From assembly GCA_020200935.1 (NCBI GenBank), contig JAIVHR010000242.1:3546-10661 (forward strand): DNA of 7,116 nt, written 5' to 3'. A program made the translations under genes and the position numbers. This DNA comes from Sphingomonadales bacterium. GTDB lineage: Bacteria > Pseudomonadota > Alphaproteobacteria > Sphingomonadales > Sphingomonadaceae. The stretch's first letter is position 1. Each line of letters begins with the position of its first letter. The notes beneath the pieces were generated by a model, which worked only from the letters and a program-made list of their open reading frames with translations, ran no database searches and had not been told where the DNA came from. Shown here piece after piece: positions 5,990 through 7,116 of the stretch.

Positions 5990-6496
5990 CTATTCGCCCT
6001 TTCCGCCGAGTTCGGCAACCCTCGCCACGACTTCGCGTTCGACCGCGGGGGTCACGAATTTGCGGATATCGCCGCCGAACAGCGCGATCTCCTTGACCAG
6101 CCGCGAGGCGATCGGCTGCAGCGCGACATCGGCCATCAGGAAGACCGTCTCGATAGTGTCGTTCAATTGCTGGTTCATACCGGCCATCTGGAATTCATAT
6201 TCGAAGTCGGCGACGGCGCGCAGACCGCGAATGATCACCGTGGCGCCTTCGCGCTCGGCGAAATCCATCAGCAGCGAATTGAAGTGCACGACCGCGATAT
6301 CGCCCTCGCAATCGGCGACCTCGCGCTGGACCATCGCAAAACGCTCGTCATCGTCGAACATCGGATCTTTCGACGGGTTGGTCGTCACCCCGATCACCAG
6401 CCTGTCGACGAGCTTCGCGCCGCGCCGGAGAATATCCATATGGCCGAGGGTGATCGGGTCGAAGGTCCCCGGATAGACGCCGACGCGCATGGTCAT
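5990..6496 (-). CDS. coaD: Phosphopantetheine adenylyltransferase
   Basis: CoaD joins ATP and 4'-phosphopantetheine to give dephospho-CoA, the fourth of five steps in making coenzyme A, in the cytoplasm. The 168-residue protein has the nucleotidyltransferase start RVGVYPGTFDPITLGH (4-19) with the T/HxGH ATP motif, then RGLRAVADFEYEFQMAGMNQQL, the family's substrate-binding region, and near the end SRLVKEIALFGGDIRKFVTPAV. Size and motifs are those of a complete, active enzyme. I chose ATG 6496-6494: it overlaps the ispA stop by one base (TGATG), and AAGGAA lies 6 nt upstream. ATG 6490-6488 (protein beginning MRVGVYPG) is a reasonable alternative. Overlap implies coupled translation with ispA. 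The stop is TAG at 5992-5990. Confidence 0.95.
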   Translation of the reverse strand: MTMRVGVYPGTFDPITLGHMDILRRGAKLVDRLVIGVTTNPSKDPMFDDDERFAMVQREVADCEGDIAVVHFNSLLMDFAEREGATVIIRGLRAVADFEYEFQMAGMNQQLNDTIETVFLMADVALQPIASRLVKEIALFGGDIRKFVTPAVEREVVARVAELGGKGE

Positions 6497-7116
6497 CAAT
6501 AGTTCCTTTCAATCGCATAGCGGGCGATGGCGCGGAGCAGGTTGGCCTCCTTGCCGAAATCGCGCAAATGATCGATCGCCTGCTCGACGAGCATCTCGGC
6601 CTGCTGGCGCGCCCGATCGGCGCCGAGCAGCGAGACGAAGGTCGCCTTGCCGGCCTGGGCGTCCTTGCCGAGCTTCTTGCCCGCCGCCGCCTCGTCGCCT
6701 TCGACATCGAGCAGATCGTCGGCGATCTGGAAGGCCAGGCCGAGATCGCGCGCATAGCCGCGCAAATGCGTGCGCTTGTCGGGCGGGATCCGGCCGAGGA
6801 TCGCACCGGCTTCGAGGCAGAAGCCGATCAGCGCGCCGGTCTTGAGTTGCTGCAGCCGGGTGACCGCCGGGAGATCGAGCTGCTTGTGCTCGGCCGCGAG
6901 ATCCATCATCTGCCCGCCGCCCATCCCGGCCGGGCCGCTCGCCCGGGCGAGTTCAACCATCAATTCGGCGCGGACGAAGGGATCGGGGTGGGTCGCCTCC
7001 TCGCCGAGGATCTGGAAAGCCAGCGCGAGCAGGCAATCGCCGGCCAGCACCGCCGTCGCCTCGTCGAACGCCTTGTGGACGGTCGGCTTGCCGCGCCTGA
7101 GATCGTCGTCGTCCAT
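6496..7116 (-). CDS. ispA: Farnesyl diphosphate synthase, C-terminal two-thirds (5' end outside window)
   Basis: This polyprenyl synthase joins isopentenyl diphosphate to dimethylallyl and geranyl diphosphates, making the C15 precursor for quinones, undecaprenol, hopanoids and carotenoids. The reading frame runs off the window end. The first residue seen, MDDDDLRRGKPT, is the second half of the first aspartate-rich motif (normally DDLPAMDDDDLRRG), so roughly 80-90 N-terminal residues are missing and that Met is internal. Later signatures are intact: HKAFDEATAVLAGD, the KTGALIGFCLEAGA segment, and the second aspartate-rich motif DLGLAFQIADDLLDVEGD that binds magnesium and the diphosphate. The TGA stop (6498-6496) overlaps the coaD start by one base. 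Geranylgeranyl synthase is a close relative, but the spacing and motifs favour IspA. Confidence 0.92.
   Translation of the reverse strand: MDDDDLRRGKPTVHKAFDEATAVLAGDCLLALAFQILGEEATHPDPFVRAELMVELARASGPAGMGGGQMMDLAAEHKQLDLPAVTRLQQLKTGALIGFCLEAGAILGRIPPDKRTHLRGYARDLGLAFQIADDLLDVEGDEAAAGKKLGKDAQAGKATFVSLLGADRARQQAEMLVEQAIDHLRDFGKEANLLRAIARYAIERNY

Noticed and set aside
7114..7116. ATG at the window end as the true start of ispA
   Set aside because: The residues that follow are the middle of the first aspartate-rich motif, so the Met is internal and the gene extends past the window.
1..7116. CRISPR array, tRNA or rRNA gene, transposase, toxin-antitoxin or defence genes
   Set aside because: No regularly spaced repeats, tRNA-like folds or proteins of these families were seen on either strand.

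Overview
The window looks like chromosomal DNA of an alphaproteobacterium, most likely a sphingomonad (Sphingomonadales). The basis is a GC-rich codon pattern, the resemblance of the proteins to that group, and the ispA-coaD-cyclophilin-queA-tgt gene set. The lineage is an inference from protein character and gene order; no rRNA or other marker is present.

Left part (1-2470). The 3' end of a DEAD-box RNA helicase gene enters from the left on the + strand. It meets a small, lower-GC gene on the - strand that encodes a putative lipoprotein with no family I recognise. A 75-bp divergent region follows, holding a plausible promoter and a good ribosome binding site. It leads into a complete + strand gene for an EthA-like flavin-dependent (Baeyer-Villiger type) monooxygenase.

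Junction (2471-2552). Two convergent genes are separated by a 27-bp inverted repeat with one mismatch. Its left arm is itself a GAAA-tetraloop hairpin, and its right arm encodes the last residues and stop codon of tgt.

Right part (2527-7116). All genes are on the - strand, in transcription order: ispA (farnesyl diphosphate synthase, truncated by the window edge), coaD (overlapping ispA by one base in TGATG), a cytoplasmic cyclophilin-type prolyl isomerase, queA (GTG start directly after the isomerase stop), a small outer-membrane beta-barrel protein, and tgt. The close spacing suggests that ispA-coaD and ppi-queA are translationally coupled. The barrel gene has its own 127-nt leader and is followed by two hairpins.

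Main observation. Both queuosine genes are broken in the same style. Tgt lacks about 26 residues, including the GFDGYAxGGLAVGE substrate-binding loop, with a net frameshift. QueA lacks about 17 residues, including the HxMHxE segment, also with a net frameshift. The rest of each protein is well conserved, so the damage is recent or is an assembly artefact. All other genes in the window read through cleanly. If real, this strain has lost the last steps of queuosine tRNA modification. A second unusual point is that the tgt start codon and its Shine-Dalgarno sequence lie inside a hairpin with a T-run that also looks like the terminator of the preceding barrel gene.

I see no mobile element, CRISPR array, tRNA or rRNA, and no defence system.
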